Part shown: positions 1 to 8,044 of the stretch, one piece after another
Position numbering within the stretch: the first letter of the stretch is position 1
Layout of the letters: every line of letters begins with the position of its first letter
Program-made: the position numbers and the translations under genes
NCBI RefSeq assembly: GCF_027947595.1
Contig: NZ_CP116257.1
Span: 7,376,001 to 7,440,000, forward strand
Direction: 5' to 3'
DNA length: 64,000 nucleotides
From: Streptomyces lienomycini
Lineage (GTDB): Bacteria > Actinomycetota > Actinomycetes > Streptomycetales > Streptomycetaceae
The notes under the pieces: model-generated
Seen by the model: the letters and a program-made list of their open reading frames with translations, nothing else
What the model was told of the DNA's origin: nothing
Database searches by the model: none

Positions 1-766
1 TGAGGATGTCCAGAACAGCCTCCGCCTTGCCCTTGGCGCGGCCTTCGAGCCAGGACTCCTCGACGATCGAGTTGCTGCCCGGGAAGTTCGGGGTGTAAGT
101 GGCCATCAGATGCCTCCAGTAGTCACGCCCCGGGCCCTCGCCCAGACCGATTTCGACGATCTCCGCCCAGTCCACCCGGTCCACATCACCGGCTCCGGAC
201 TTCCCTGCGTCGTCCGCCACTCCTGACGCCAGCGCGTCCAGTATCGCAGTCAGCCCCGGGTCCGAGGCGTAGGCGAGTGCGGAGAAGACGGCGACTCCGA
301 GGTCTCGGGCCGCCTCGTCCGGCTCCGTGATCACGGGGAGGATTCCAGGCCCCAGGACCAGCGGGAAGACGACCATGCTGGTGTGGAAGCCACGCCCGAC
401 ACGGATCGGTTCCGACGCCCAGGAAGCGGTCGCCTTGTCCTTGCACACCACCAGAAGGAAGGGCGGCAACCGGTACTTGGCGTACATGTGGGCCAAGTAG
501 TACGTCCAGCTGTTGTGCTTGTCCGGGTCCGGCTTGCCCTGCGACTCGACGGCGAGCACGAAGCCGCCTTCCTCACCGGGCACACGTACCCGGAACACAC
601 TGTCCACGCGGCGCTCGAGCGGCCTGATCTCGGTGAGATCGGTGTCCAGGGGCTCGATCGCGGTGTGCTCCGGAAACCCGATGCCCGCCCGCGGCAACAG
701 CCGGGCGAACAGCCCCGGATCCACGCGGAAGATCCGGTGCAACGCTTCATGCGGTGAACTGACCAT
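1..766 (-). CDS. Rpn/PD-(D/E)XK nuclease-like protein (3' end outside window)
   Basis: The ATG lies at 764-766 and an open frame runs off the left edge, so 255 residues are seen without a stop. The protein starts MVSSPHEALHRIFRVD and holds LERRVDSVFRV followed by GGFVLAVESQGK, which looks like the acidic-residue/E-x-Q/K core of PD-(D/E)XK nucleases. A helical region SWTYYLAHMYAKYRLPP follows. The visible end, ESWLEGRAKGKAEAVLDIL, resembles the tails of Rpn/YadD recombination-promoting nucleases. Streptomyces genomes carry many such proteins, usually annotated hypothetical. A DNA-cleaving role is inferred from the fold. Substrate and partners are unknown. No neighbour overlaps it. Confidence 0.7.
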   Translation of the reverse strand, partial: MVSSPHEALHRIFRVDPGLFARLLPRAGIGFPEHTAIEPLDTDLTEIRPLERRVDSVFRVRVPGEEGGFVLAVESQGKPDPDKHNSWTYYLAHMYAKYRLPPFLLVVCKDKATASWASEPIRVGRGFHTSMVVFPLVLGPGILPVITEPDEAARDLGVAVFSALAYASDPGLTAILDALASGVADDAGKSGAGDVDRVDWAEIVEIGLGEGPGRDYWRHLMATYTPNFPGSNSIVEESWLEGRAKGKAEAVLDIL

Positions 767-875
767 GCGACGGAACGTAATCGCATGGGCACATTAAGCG
801 CGGGGATTCGGGCCGGACTCAGCCGTATGGGTGAACATGCCAGAGGACTATGACAAGTCTGGTCGGCACGCAAGA

Positions 876-914
876 CGAAGGGCGCCCGGCGGATCCCCCG
901 CCGGGCGCCCTTCG
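876..914 (-). terminator. 17-bp perfect hairpin, likely terminator of the DUF397 gene
   Basis: A 17-bp perfect inverted repeat (876-892 with 898-914) has a 5-nt loop and sits 12 bp beyond the DUF397 stop codon. The arm begins CGAAGGGCGCCC. There is no T run, as is usual for Streptomyces terminators. The rest of 767-926 shows no gene. Confidence 0.75.
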
Positions 915-926
915 TGCGTGCGATGC

Positions 927-1109
927 CTACGCGAACTGACCGAGGAAGGCCTGCCAGCCGTCGCGGGAGACGGTGAGCAGGGGGCCGTCCTGCTGCTTGC
1001 TGTCGCGGACGGCGCGACCGTCACCGGGGGCTGTGTGGGCAACCTCGACGCAATTGTTCTCCTGCCCCGAGTAGGAGGACTTGCGGAAAGGGCTTACGAC
1101 TTCAGTCAC
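927..1109 (-). CDS. DUF397 domain protein
   Basis: This 60-residue protein is one DUF397 domain: FRKSSYSGQENNCVEVA near the N terminus, then RDSKQQDGPLLTVSRDGW. DUF397 genes in streptomycetes normally follow an XRE-type regulator with a DUF5753 C-terminal domain and form a two-gene regulatory module, sometimes described as toxin-antitoxin-like. Here the start is GTG at 1107-1109 and overlaps the stop of the upstream regulator remnant (GTGA), so the pairing is preserved. The partner has lost its DNA-binding half, so this copy is probably without its regulator. Biochemical function is unknown. Confidence 0.85.
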   Translation of the reverse strand: MTEVVSPFRKSSYSGQENNCVEVAHTAPGDGRAVRDSKQQDGPLLTVSRDGWQAFLGQFA

Positions 1110-1432
1110 GATCCGTCTTCCTTCAGGCTCCGCAGTATGCCCCGGATGAGCTGCGCACTCGCGTCCGGTGCCAGTGCCGACGAGCGTAGTAGGTCGTAGG
1201 CATTGGCGTAAGCGGCGAGGTCCTCGGCGCCCTCCAGGACCGACGTCCCTCGCGGGTTGTCCATGGCCACGGCTTCGACCGCGGGCTCTTCGTCAAAGCT
1301 GAAGGAGTAGAAGGCGGAGGAGTACCCGGCCAGGACACCCGCACTGAACGGCAGCACCTGCACGGTGACGTTCTTGCGCTGCCCCACCTCAAGGACGCAC
1401 CGCCCTCCGCAGCCCGCACTTGAAGCTGACAC
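1106..1432 (-). pseudogene. Truncated XRE-family regulator (DUF5753 C-terminal remnant)
   Basis: From about residue 16 the frame reads like the DUF5753 C-terminal part of Streptomyces XRE regulators: VGQRKNVTVQVLPFSAGVLAG, then FSFDEEPAVEAVAMDN, then a C-terminal helix LLRSSALAPDASAQLI. Family members are about 270-290 residues with an N-terminal helix-turn-helix. Here only about 93 family-like residues remain, and the first 15 (rich in Ser/Gly/Cys) look like read-through of unrelated DNA. The break falls near 1390, about 70 bp before the divergent MerR-methyltransferase gene. I infer a deletion or insertion at this junction removed the HTH half. It is probably non-functional, although the reading frame into DUF397 is intact. 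Confidence 0.65.
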
Positions 1433-1450
1433 CGTGTGAGGACCTAGCGT
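1420..1450 (+). promoter_or_regulatory. MerR-type promoter with 19-bp spacer and operator dyad
   Basis: TTGAAG (1420-1425) and TAGCGT (1445-1450) are separated by 19 bp, the over-long spacer typical of MerR-activated promoters. The spacer holds the near-perfect dyad CTGACAC-C-GTGTGAG (1426-1440, 6 of 7 pairs). The GTG of the downstream MerR fusion gene starts at 1458, about where transcription should begin, so the mRNA may be leaderless. Confidence 0.7.
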
Positions 1451-1457
1451 TGCCGCC

Positions 1458-2660
1458 GTGGACGACGACGGGGCGGCGTGGTGGACGGTCGGCGAGCTGG
1501 CGCTGGCGTCCGGGGTGTCGGTGCGGGTGTTGCGGCACTGGGACGCGTTGGGGGTGGTGTCTCCCGAACGTACGCCGAGCGGCCACCGTCGCTACGGCCC
1601 CGCGCACGTCACGCGTCTGTACCGGGCGATGGCCCTGCGCCGGACCGGCCTGGGGCTCCGGCAGATCGCCGCGTTGCTGGCCCAGGAGGACCCGGACCCG
1701 GCAGCGACACTGCGCGCCCACCTCGACGACGTCGAGGAGGACCTCCGACGGCGAAGCCAACTCCGCGACCGGCTCCAGGCCGCGCTCGAAAGTGCGGAGC
1801 CGGACCAGTTGATGAAGGTGATCGAGACCATGACGATGTTCGAGCAGTACGTGCACGGCTACCGTTCCGAGGAGAGCACACGGCTCGCGGACCAGGCGGA
1901 CGCCCTCGCCGAGCTGTTGCACGCAGACACCCGCTTCCGGCCCGGCGAACGGGTCCTGGAGATGGGGTGCGGCGTGGGTGCTCAGACGGTCACCCTGGCT
2001 TCGCGGAGCCCGCACGCGCACTTCGTGTCGGCCGACATCGCCCCCGACTCGCTGAAGTCGGCCTCGCGCCGGGTCGCCGCCGCGGGTCTGGCGAATGTCG
2101 AGTTCGCCGAGAAGGACGTGTTCGCCCTCCCCGAACGGGAGGGCGGCTTCGCCGAGGCGTCCTTCGACCACGTCTTCGTGTGCTTCCTGCTCGAGCACCT
2201 GCCCTCGCCGGTCGACGCCCTGCGACGGCTGCGTCGCCTCGTGCGGCCCGGCGGCACGGTCACGGTGATCGAGGGCGACCACGGCTCGACCTATTTTCAT
2301 CCGGACGACGAGGCCGCGCGCGCGGCCGTCGCGTGCCAGGTGACGCTGCAACGCCACGCCGGCGGCGACGCCCTCATCGGGCGGCGGCTCTTCCCTCTGC
2401 TGCACGAGGCGGAGTGGTCGGACATCGCGGTCACCCCTCGCACCGTCTACGTCGACGGCAGCCGGCCGGACCTCGCCGAGAGCTTCACCAGACGCACCTT
2501 CACCGCGATGGTCTCCGGTGTCCGGGAGCCCACCGTCGCGGCGGGGCTGATCGACCCGGACACCTTCGACGCGGGCATCGCCGCCCTACGGCGCACGGCC
2601 GAACCCGACGGAGTGTTCTGCTACACGTTCTTCAAAGCGGTCGCACAGCGCCCGGCCTGA
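1458..2660 (+). CDS. MerR-family regulator fused to a SAM-dependent methyltransferase
   Basis: The protein has 400 residues. Residues about 8-75 are a MerR winged helix (WTVGELALASGVSVRVLRHW, then SGHRRYGPAHVTRLYRAMAL), followed by a coiled dimerisation helix to about 125. Residues about 155-270 are a class I methyltransferase: motif I VLEMGCGVGAQT, an acidic residue in VSADIAPDS, and later FDHVFVCFLLEHL and VRPGGTVTVIEG. The C terminus is methyltransferase-like to the end. The GTG start at 1458 is dictated by the promoter directly upstream and there is no ribosome-binding site. The dyad in the promoter implies autoregulation. Such fusions occur in actinomycetes, with substrates generally unknown. 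The MerR part could sense the methylated compound. Confidence 0.88.
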   Translation: MDDDGAAWWTVGELALASGVSVRVLRHWDALGVVSPERTPSGHRRYGPAHVTRLYRAMALRRTGLGLRQIAALLAQEDPDPAATLRAHLDDVEEDLRRRSQLRDRLQAALESAEPDQLMKVIETMTMFEQYVHGYRSEESTRLADQADALAELLHADTRFRPGERVLEMGCGVGAQTVTLASRSPHAHFVSADIAPDSLKSASRRVAAAGLANVEFAEKDVFALPEREGGFAEASFDHVFVCFLLEHLPSPVDALRRLRRLVRPGGTVTVIEGDHGSTYFHPDDEAARAAVACQVTLQRHAGGDALIGRRLFPLLHEAEWSDIAVTPRTVYVDGSRPDLAESFTRRTFTAMVSGVREPTVAAGLIDPDTFDAGIAALRRTAEPDGVFCYTFFKAVAQRPA

Positions 2661-2686
2661 CCGCAGCGGTCACGCGCCCACACTCC

Positions 2687-3367
2687 TCAGGCCAGCCCCG
2701 CCGCGATGGCGCGCCGGACCGCGTCGGCGCGGTCGCGGATGTGGGCCTTGGCGAAGAGGTTGTTGATGTGGGTCTTGACCGTGGCCTCGCTGATGAAGAG
2801 CTGCTCGGCGATGCCCCGGTTGGACAGGCCCTGGCCGATCAGGGTGAGGACCTCGCGTTCGCGGGGGGTGAGGTCGTCCGGCAGGGGTTGTCGAGACGCC
2901 TCGCCCGGGGCGGGTGCCGCCTTCGCCCTGGCCGTGGCCAGCAGACGGTTCTGGACCTCGCGGTCGAGTACGGACTGGCCCGCGCCCGCGGCCCGGATCG
3001 CCCGGGTGATGTCCTGGCGTCCCGCGTTCTTGGTGAGGTACCCGCGGGCCCCCGCGCCGAGCGCGCCCAGGATCGAGTCGTCGTCGGCGAAGGTGGTCAG
3101 GACGACCACCGCCACCTCCGGATGCTCCTCGGTCAGGCGACGGGTCGTCTCGATGCCGTCCAGCACCGGCATGCGCAGGTCCATCAGGACCACGTCGACG
3201 GGGCCCGCGGCCACCGCCGCCAGGACCTCGGCGCCGTCCGCGGCCGCCGCGACGACGTCGATGTCCTCGGCCAGGCCGAGCACCGCCGCGAGCGGCTCCC
3301 GTACGGCGGCCTGGTCGTCGGCGACGATCACCCTCAACCGCGCCTGACCGCCCGTCTGTTCACTCAT
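2687..3367 (-). CDS. NarL/LuxR-family response regulator
   Basis: The protein has 226 residues. The receiver domain carries the acidic pair in VIVADDQ, the phospho-acceptor Asp63 in VVLMDLRMP, and Lys113 in YLTKNAG. A linker of about 30 residues leads to a C-terminal LuxR helix-turn-helix (LTPREREVLTLIGQGLSNR, then ATVKTHINNLFAK). The ATG at 3365-3367 overlaps the stop of the sensor kinase gene (ATGA), so the two are translationally coupled and form a two-component pair. It should bind DNA as a dimer after phosphorylation by the neighbouring kinase. The target is not shown, but the dyad upstream of the operon at 5175-5188 is a candidate. Confidence 0.93.
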   Translation of the reverse strand: MSEQTGGQARLRVIVADDQAAVREPLAAVLGLAEDIDVVAAAADGAEVLAAVAAGPVDVVLMDLRMPVLDGIETTRRLTEEHPEVAVVVLTTFADDDSILGALGAGARGYLTKNAGRQDITRAIRAAGAGQSVLDREVQNRLLATARAKAAPAPGEASRQPLPDDLTPREREVLTLIGQGLSNRGIAEQLFISEATVKTHINNLFAKAHIRDRADAVRRAIAAGLA

Positions 3368-4563
3368 CCCGGTATCACCGCTTCCACCTGCCAGCCGCCC
3401 TGGTCCTGTCCTTCGGTGACCGGCCCGGCGCTGACGCTCCCGCCCAGCAGGGCGACGCGCTCGCGCATGCCGATCAACCCCATGCCGCTGCCGACGCCCG
3501 GGGTCACCGCACGGGTGGCGGGCCGGTTGCGGATCCTCAGTGTGATCGACGCGTCGGTGAACGTCAGTTCCACCTCGACCCGACCGCCGGGAGCGTGCCT
3601 GGCCGCGTTGGTCAGGGCCTCCTGGGCGATCCTCAGCAGAGCCTGCGTCACCTGGGCCGGTGCCTCCCGGACGGTGCCCCGGACCGACAGGGCGTCGTGG
3701 TGGCCGGTCGATTCGGTCATCGCGGTCAGACTCTCCAGCAGCGGCAGGGCGTCCTCCCGCAGCGCGTGCACGGTCCACTGGGCCTGCTTCAGGCTCTCCT
3801 TGACCAGGCCGTGAGCCTTGTTGTTGGCCTCCCTGACCTTCTCCAGGTCACCGGTGTCGAGCAGCGCGTCGGCCAGTTCCAACTGCATGTTGATGCCGGC
3901 GAGGGAGTGCGCGAGGACGTCGTGCACGTCCCGGGCGATTCGGCCGCGCTCGGTGAGGACGGCGGTCCTCGCCTCCGCGCGGGCGGCGCGTTCCGCCGAC
4001 TCGGCGGCCGAGAGCGCCGACCGTACGGCCTGGCGCTGGGTGCGGTTGAGGATGCCGACCACGACCGGGACGCCCGTGGTGAGGCCGAGCAGCCAGGGCA
4101 ACTCCGGGTCCCCCGGGCCGAGGTGGAAGTACAGGACACCGGCGCAGAGCAGGGAGCACGTCCCCGCGAGGGCGAGGGCCCGCCCGGTGTCGAGCCGGTA
4201 GCCGATGTGTCCGGCGAGGAAGTAGGCGAACAGGTAACTCGTCCCGCTGTCGCTGACCCCCAGCAGGGCGGCCGCCGCGACGATGCCGGACGCGAGCCAG
4301 GCGAGCGCCGGCCGCGGGGGGACGCGGCTCTCGGGCACTCCCCTGGCCAGCAGTGCCGCGGAGTTGACCACGAAGAGGGCGGCGACCGCCAGGCCCTGGC
4401 CGCCGAATCCCATGGGCCGGATCGTCAGGGCCCCCACGGCGACGACCGCCAGCGACAGGCCCCACTGCACCCGCGGGTCCTGACCGGGGACCGGACGCGG
4501 GTCCGCCCCCGGGCGCGGGGGCGGAGGGTTCTCGGTGGCGGCCACCGGCAGAACATAGCGCAC
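3364..4563 (-). CDS. Two-component sensor histidine kinase (HisKA_3 type)
   Basis: The protein has 399 residues. After about 35 polar residues come several hydrophobic segments (about residues 35-175) that form the membrane sensor. A coiled segment leads to the H-box RIARDVHDVLAHSLAGI (His214) of the HisKA_3 family, then a GHKL ATPase domain with the N-box QEALTNAARHAPG and the G-box GMGLIGMRERVALLGG. I chose the GTG at 4561-4563, 2 bp after the stop of the upstream membrane protein, because an ATG further upstream would run through that gene. The stop overlaps the response regulator start. No extracellular sensor domain is evident, so the signal is probably sensed in the membrane. Confidence 0.92.
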   Translation of the reverse strand: MRYVLPVAATENPPPPRPGADPRPVPGQDPRVQWGLSLAVVAVGALTIRPMGFGGQGLAVAALFVVNSAALLARGVPESRVPPRPALAWLASGIVAAAALLGVSDSGTSYLFAYFLAGHIGYRLDTGRALALAGTCSLLCAGVLYFHLGPGDPELPWLLGLTTGVPVVVGILNRTQRQAVRSALSAAESAERAARAEARTAVLTERGRIARDVHDVLAHSLAGINMQLELADALLDTGDLEKVREANNKAHGLVKESLKQAQWTVHALREDALPLLESLTAMTESTGHHDALSVRGTVREAPAQVTQALLRIAQEALTNAARHAPGGRVEVELTFTDASITLRIRNRPATRAVTPGVGSGMGLIGMRERVALLGGSVSAGPVTEGQDQGGWQVEAVIPG

Positions 4564-4565
4564 GG

Positions 4566-5117
4566 TCAGACCGTACGGTCGAGGACGGGCGCGGCGGGGA
4601 CGGCGGGAGCGGCGGCGGTGGCCACGGCCCGGGCGCCGCTGCGGCTGCGCAGGTAGATCGTGCCCACCCGCGTGACCACCTCGGTGACCGCCATCAGGAC
4701 GAACGCCGCCACCCAGGCCTGGTCGCTCGTGATGTGGTGGTCGATGCTGAACCGGGCGACGTCGTCGGCGCCGCCGCCGTGCTCGACCCAGACCTGGAAG
4801 CCCATGCGGGCGCCCATGCCCAGCACCCACAGGATCGCCGACACCGCGCCCGCCTTGATCACGAGGTGCCCGTCCAGGGGCCGGATCCGGGTGTAGACGC
4901 CACCCGCGATGCCGAGCGCGGCACCCACGGCCATCAGGGTCGCGACCAGCACCAGGTCGTTGCCCCCGGTCGGGACGGAGTCCAGGTACGAGTACGCCAC
5001 GACGGCCACGATCCCCAGCGGGATCAGGAAGGTCCTGTGGTCGAGCCGGCCTTCCCGCAGCTGCCGGAAGACGATGAGAACCAGGGCGATGTCGGTGATC
5101 CACTCAGTTGCTGTCAT
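4566..5117 (-). CDS. CcdC/DUF1453-like integral membrane protein
   Basis: The protein has 183 residues with about five membrane segments: TEWITDIALVLIVF, FLIPLGIVAVVAYSYL, LVLVATLMAVGAALGIAGG, AVSAILWVLGMGARMGF and AWVAAFVLMAVTEVVTRVG. The pattern, with an RQLREGRLDHRTFLIPL loop after the first helix, matches the DUF1453/CcdC membrane family. It is the first gene of the operon that continues into the sensor kinase 2 bp later, so it may assist signal sensing. The start is ATG at 5115-5117. The C terminus is Ala/Pro-rich and probably unstructured. Function is unknown. Confidence 0.8.
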   Translation of the reverse strand: MTATEWITDIALVLIVFRQLREGRLDHRTFLIPLGIVAVVAYSYLDSVPTGGNDLVLVATLMAVGAALGIAGGVYTRIRPLDGHLVIKAGAVSAILWVLGMGARMGFQVWVEHGGGADDVARFSIDHHITSDQAWVAAFVLMAVTEVVTRVGTIYLRSRSGARAVATAAAPAVPAAPVLDRTV

Positions 5118-5174
5118 GCCCTCAAGGCTCCTCCGACCAGGGCCGCGACACCTGGACCCATGGGTGGAGCCGGG

Positions 5175-5188
5175 GGTGGAGATCCACC
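5175..5188 (-). promoter_or_regulatory. Palindrome upstream of the two-component operon
   Basis: GGTGGA-GA-TCCACC is a perfect 6-bp dyad about 58 bp upstream of the membrane protein start. A further GGTGGAG half site lies at about 5164. It could be the operator of the LuxR-type regulator encoded in this operon. The rest of 5118-5260 holds only short GC-rich direct repeats (GGCCCGACGCCCC-like, 5208-5245). Confidence 0.35.
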
Positions 5189-5260
5189 GCTCCCGCGGTC
5201 TCCACCCCGGCCCGACGCCCCCCCCGGCCCGACGCCCCCGGCCCGGCGCCCCGTCCGGCC

Positions 5261-6103
5261 CTATCGGCTCAGCCGCTGGAACCTCCGTACCGCCAGCGGC
5301 AGGAAGATCGCCGTCAGGACCGCCGGCCACACGGCCGCCATCAGCAGCGCGTGCTGCTCGACCCACGAGTCGCCGCCGCCGACCGGTGTGCCGAACAGGT
5401 CGCGGGCCGCCGCCGCCGTGGAGGAGATGGGGTTCCAGGCGGCCACCCAGCCCAGCCAGTCGGGCATGAGCTGCGGGGCGACGAAGATACTGGAGATCAT
5501 CGTCAGCGGGAACGCCACCGCGAACAGGCCGCCCGCCGCCTCCGGGTTGGGGACCAGCAGGCCCAGCCACACCCCGAGCCAGATCAGCGCGAACCGCAGC
5601 CACAGCAGCAGCCCGAACGCGGCCAGGAACGCCCAACCGCCCTCCGGACGCCAGCCCATGGCCAGCGCCGTCAGCATCAGGATCGTCAACTCGGCGCAGG
5701 CGACGACGAGGTCGGTGACGCCGCGCCCCGCCACCACCGCGGAGGAGGCCATCGGCATGGAGCGGAACCGGTCGATGACGCCCTTGGTGGAGTCGTAGAC
5801 GACCACGGTCGCGGTGTTGATGAAGCCGAACGCCATGGTCATCACGAACATGCCCGGCATCAGGAAGTCCTTGTAGTCCCCACCGCCCGGCACCGTCATC
5901 GCGCTGCCGAAGACGTAGCCGTAGAGGAGGACGGAAAGGATCGGGAAGCCCAGTTGCCAGGCGATGTTGACGGGCTGGCGCTGGTAGTGGGTCAGGCCGC
6001 GGCGGACGATGTTGCCGCAGTCGGCGAACAGCCAGTACAGCCGCCCGTGCTCGCGCGGGGCCGTCACCGGACCGGCCGCGCTGTCGACGTCGAGGACGCT
6101 CAC
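5261..6103 (-). CDS. ABC-2 type exporter permease (DrrB-like)
   Basis: The protein has 280 residues with six predicted membrane spans, beginning about residue 47 ([19 protein letters not shown]). It then has the [20 protein letters not shown] block and the conserved ABC-2 region [22 protein letters not shown] later span reads [20 protein letters not shown], and the C-terminal [16 protein letters not shown] motif is typical of DrrB-type permeases. The GTG start at 6101-6103 overlaps the stop of the ATPase gene (GTGA). With its ATPase it should export a hydrophobic compound or drug. The substrate cannot be read from sequence. Control by the divergent TetR gene is likely. Confidence 0.92.
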   Translation of the reverse strand: MSVLDVDSAAGPVTAPREHGRLYWLFADCGNIVRRGLTHYQRQPVNIAWQLGFPILSVLLYGYVFGSAMTVPGGGDYKDFLMPGMFVMTMAFGFINTATVVVYDSTKGVIDRFRSMPMASSAVVAGRGVTDLVVACAELTILMLTALAMGWRPEGGWAFLAAFGLLLWLRFALIWLGVWLGLLVPNPEAAGGLFAVAFPLTMISSIFVAPQLMPDWLGWVAAWNPISSTAAAARDLFGTPVGGGDSWVEQHALLMAAVWPAVLTAIFLPLAVRRFQRLSR

Positions 6104-7119
6104 GCCGCCACCACCTCCTCCTTCTCAGCGGGCTCCGTGGGCTCCGAGGGCTCCGAGGGATCCGCGGCCCGCGCGCTCGTGCGGTGGCCGGTCAGGCGCA
6201 GGAACACGTCGTCGAGGCTCGGTCGGCGCAGGCCGATGTCCTCCACGGCGACGCCCTCGTCCTGGAGGGTGCGCGCCACCTCGGTCAGGGCCGGCACCCG
6301 GTCGGTGACCGGGGCGTGCACCCGCAGCCCCTCCTCGTCGGTCTCGGGTTCGCCCTCGCAGACCCGGGCGACCGTCTTCACCACGCTCGGCAGCTCGGCC
6401 CGGTCCGCGACCACGACCTCGATCCGGTCGCCGCCGACCAGGTTCTTCAGCCCGTCCGGGGTGTCGTCGGCGATGGTCCGGCCCTGGTCGATGACGGTGA
6501 TGCGGGAGGCGAGCCGGTCGGCCTCCTCCAGGTACTGCGTGGTCAGCAGGACCGTCGTGCCGTCCGCCACCAGCGCGCGGACCGACTCCCAGACCTCGCC
6601 GCGGCTGCGCGGGTCCAGGCCCGTCGTCGGCTCGTCCAGGAACAGGACGGACGGCGCGAGGATCATCGACGCGGCCAGGTCGAGGCGCCGCCTCATGCCG
6701 CCGCTGTACTTGCCCACGCCCAGGTCGGCGGCGTCGGTCAGGTCGAACCGCTCCAGCAGCTCGACGACCCGCGCGCGGGCCCGCCTGCCGCCCAGGTGGA
6801 ACAGGCGCCCGAACATCTCCAGGTTCTGCCGGCCGGTGAGCACCTCGTCCACCGCCGCGTACTGGCCGGTCAGGCCGATCCGGGCCCGTACGTCCCGGGC
6901 CCGCCGGGCGACGTCCAGACCGGCCACCTCGGCGCGTCCCCCGTCCAGCCGGACCAGCGTGGACAGGATGCGCACGGCGGTGGTCTTCCCCGCGCCGTTC
7001 GGCCCGAGCAGGCCGTGCACGGTGCCCTCCCGGACGGCCAGGTCGAAGCCGTCCAGGGCGCGCTTGTCGCCGTACCGCTTCTCCAGGCCCTCGGCCCGCA
7101 CCGCGTGTTTCTCACTCAT
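6100..7119 (-). CDS. ABC transporter ATP-binding protein (DrrA-like)
   Basis: The protein has 339 residues with a complete nucleotide-binding domain: Walker [10 protein letters not shown] (about residue 40), Q-loop in [15 protein letters not shown], signature [15 protein letters not shown], Walker [13 protein letters not shown], and the H-loop region [19 protein letters not shown]-terminal DrrA-type extension ends in a Glu/Pro-rich tail. I chose the ATG at 7117-7119 (MSEKHAV), since the frame upstream is not family-like. The permease gene overlaps by 4 bp. The transcript would start from the divergent promoter region holding two operator-like repeats, so repression by the adjacent TetR protein is expected. 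Confidence 0.94.
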   Translation of the reverse strand: MSEKHAVRAEGLEKRYGDKRALDGFDLAVREGTVHGLLGPNGAGKTTAVRILSTLVRLDGGRAEVAGLDVARRARDVRARIGLTGQYAAVDEVLTGRQNLEMFGRLFHLGGRRARARVVELLERFDLTDAADLGVGKYSGGMRRRLDLAASMILAPSVLFLDEPTTGLDPRSRGEVWESVRALVADGTTVLLTTQYLEEADRLASRITVIDQGRTIADDTPDGLKNLVGGDRIEVVVADRAELPSVVKTVARVCEGEPETDEEGLRVHAPVTDRVPALTEVARTLQDEGVAVEDIGLRRPSLDDVFLRLTGHRTSARAADPSEPSEPTEPAEKEEVVAA

Positions 7120-7160
7120 GGGTCCAGTCCCCCTTCCCGATGTCCCGACGTCCTGACACC

Positions 7161-7206
7161 AAACTGAGTACACCGTACCCGATTGCGCGTACACCGTACT
7201 CAGTTT
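7161..7206. promoter_or_regulatory. TetR operator between exporter and regulator
   Basis: An 11-bp perfect inverted repeat, AAACTGAGTAC (7161-7171) and GTACTCAGTTT (7196-7206), flanks the control region. Inside it the 11-mer GTACACCGTAC occurs twice as a direct repeat (7168-7178 and 7189-7199), 21 bp apart, two helical turns. Each is GTAC-N3-GTAC, a dyad. It lies 42 bp upstream of the ATPase start and 26 bp upstream of the TetR start, so one protein could control both. Confidence 0.8.
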
Positions 7207-7231
7207 TTGGGCGCGGACTTAAACTGACCCC

Positions 7232-8044
7232 ATGGCAAGCGGTACGGAGACCAGTGGCAGCGGCGACATCGGTCGCACCCTCGACCTGTTGTGGGACACC
7301 GGCCGACGCCCCAGCCGGGGCCCGAGGCCGGGCCTGACGCTGGAGCGGATCGTCGAGGTCGCCGTCGAGGTCGCCGACCGGGACGGTCTGGGCGCGGTCT
7401 CCATGCGCCGGATCGCCACCGAGCTGGGCACCGGCACGATGTCCCTGTACCGCTACGTCCCCGGCAAGGGCGAGCTGATCGACCTGATGCTGGACCGTGT
7501 GCAGCGCCCGTCCGAGGACCCCGCCGACCTCGGCGTCCCCGGCGACTGGCGTTCGGCGCTCCAGGCCCTCGGCCACGCCACGCTCGCCCTCTACCGCCGC
7601 CACACCTGGCTGCTGGAGGTCAACCAGTCCCGGCCGGTCCTCGGCCCGTCCGCCCTGGACGGCATGGAGAAGGTGCTCGCCCGCATCAAGCCGATGGGTC
7701 TGACCGATCCCGAGCTGGTCTCGGCGATCGTCATGATCGACGGGTACGTCGTCGGGGCCGCCCGCACGCAGGTGTACGAGCGGGAGGCCGAGCGCAGGTC
7801 GGGGCTGACGGACGCGCAGTTCTGGGCGGCCCAGGAGCCGGTGCTGGTGAAGGCCATGACCAGCGGGCGCTATCCCGTGCTGTCCTCGCTCTCCGAGGAC
7901 GCCTTCGGCACCGGCTTCGACCACTTCGAGTTCGGGCTCCAGCGCATCCTGGACGGTCTTGACGTGCTGGTGACCGCGCGCCGGGCGGCGGTGGACGAAC
8001 CGGCCGCCGCGGACGGCTCAGCGGCGCCGGAAGACCCGGCGTAG
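7232..8044 (+). CDS. TetR-family regulator of the adjacent ABC exporter
   Basis: The protein has 270 residues. After a 30-residue lead the N-terminal HTH reads RIVEVAVEVADRDGLGAVSM, RRIATELGTGTMSLYRYVPG and KGELIDLMLDRV, the classic TetR fold. The C-terminal ligand domain is of the type often paired with Drr-like exporters, with SAIVMIDGYVVGAART and TGFDHFEFGLQRILDGL. The gene is divergent from the exporter, with a strong operator dyad in the shared 112-bp gap. I infer it represses both and is released by the exported compound. The last 27 bp overlap the convergent gene downstream. Confidence 0.92.
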   Translation: MASGTETSGSGDIGRTLDLLWDTGRRPSRGPRPGLTLERIVEVAVEVADRDGLGAVSMRRIATELGTGTMSLYRYVPGKGELIDLMLDRVQRPSEDPADLGVPGDWRSALQALGHATLALYRRHTWLLEVNQSRPVLGPSALDGMEKVLARIKPMGLTDPELVSAIVMIDGYVVGAARTQVYEREAERRSGLTDAQFWAAQEPVLVKAMTSGRYPVLSSLSEDAFGTGFDHFEFGLQRILDGLDVLVTARRAAVDEPAAADGSAAPEDPA

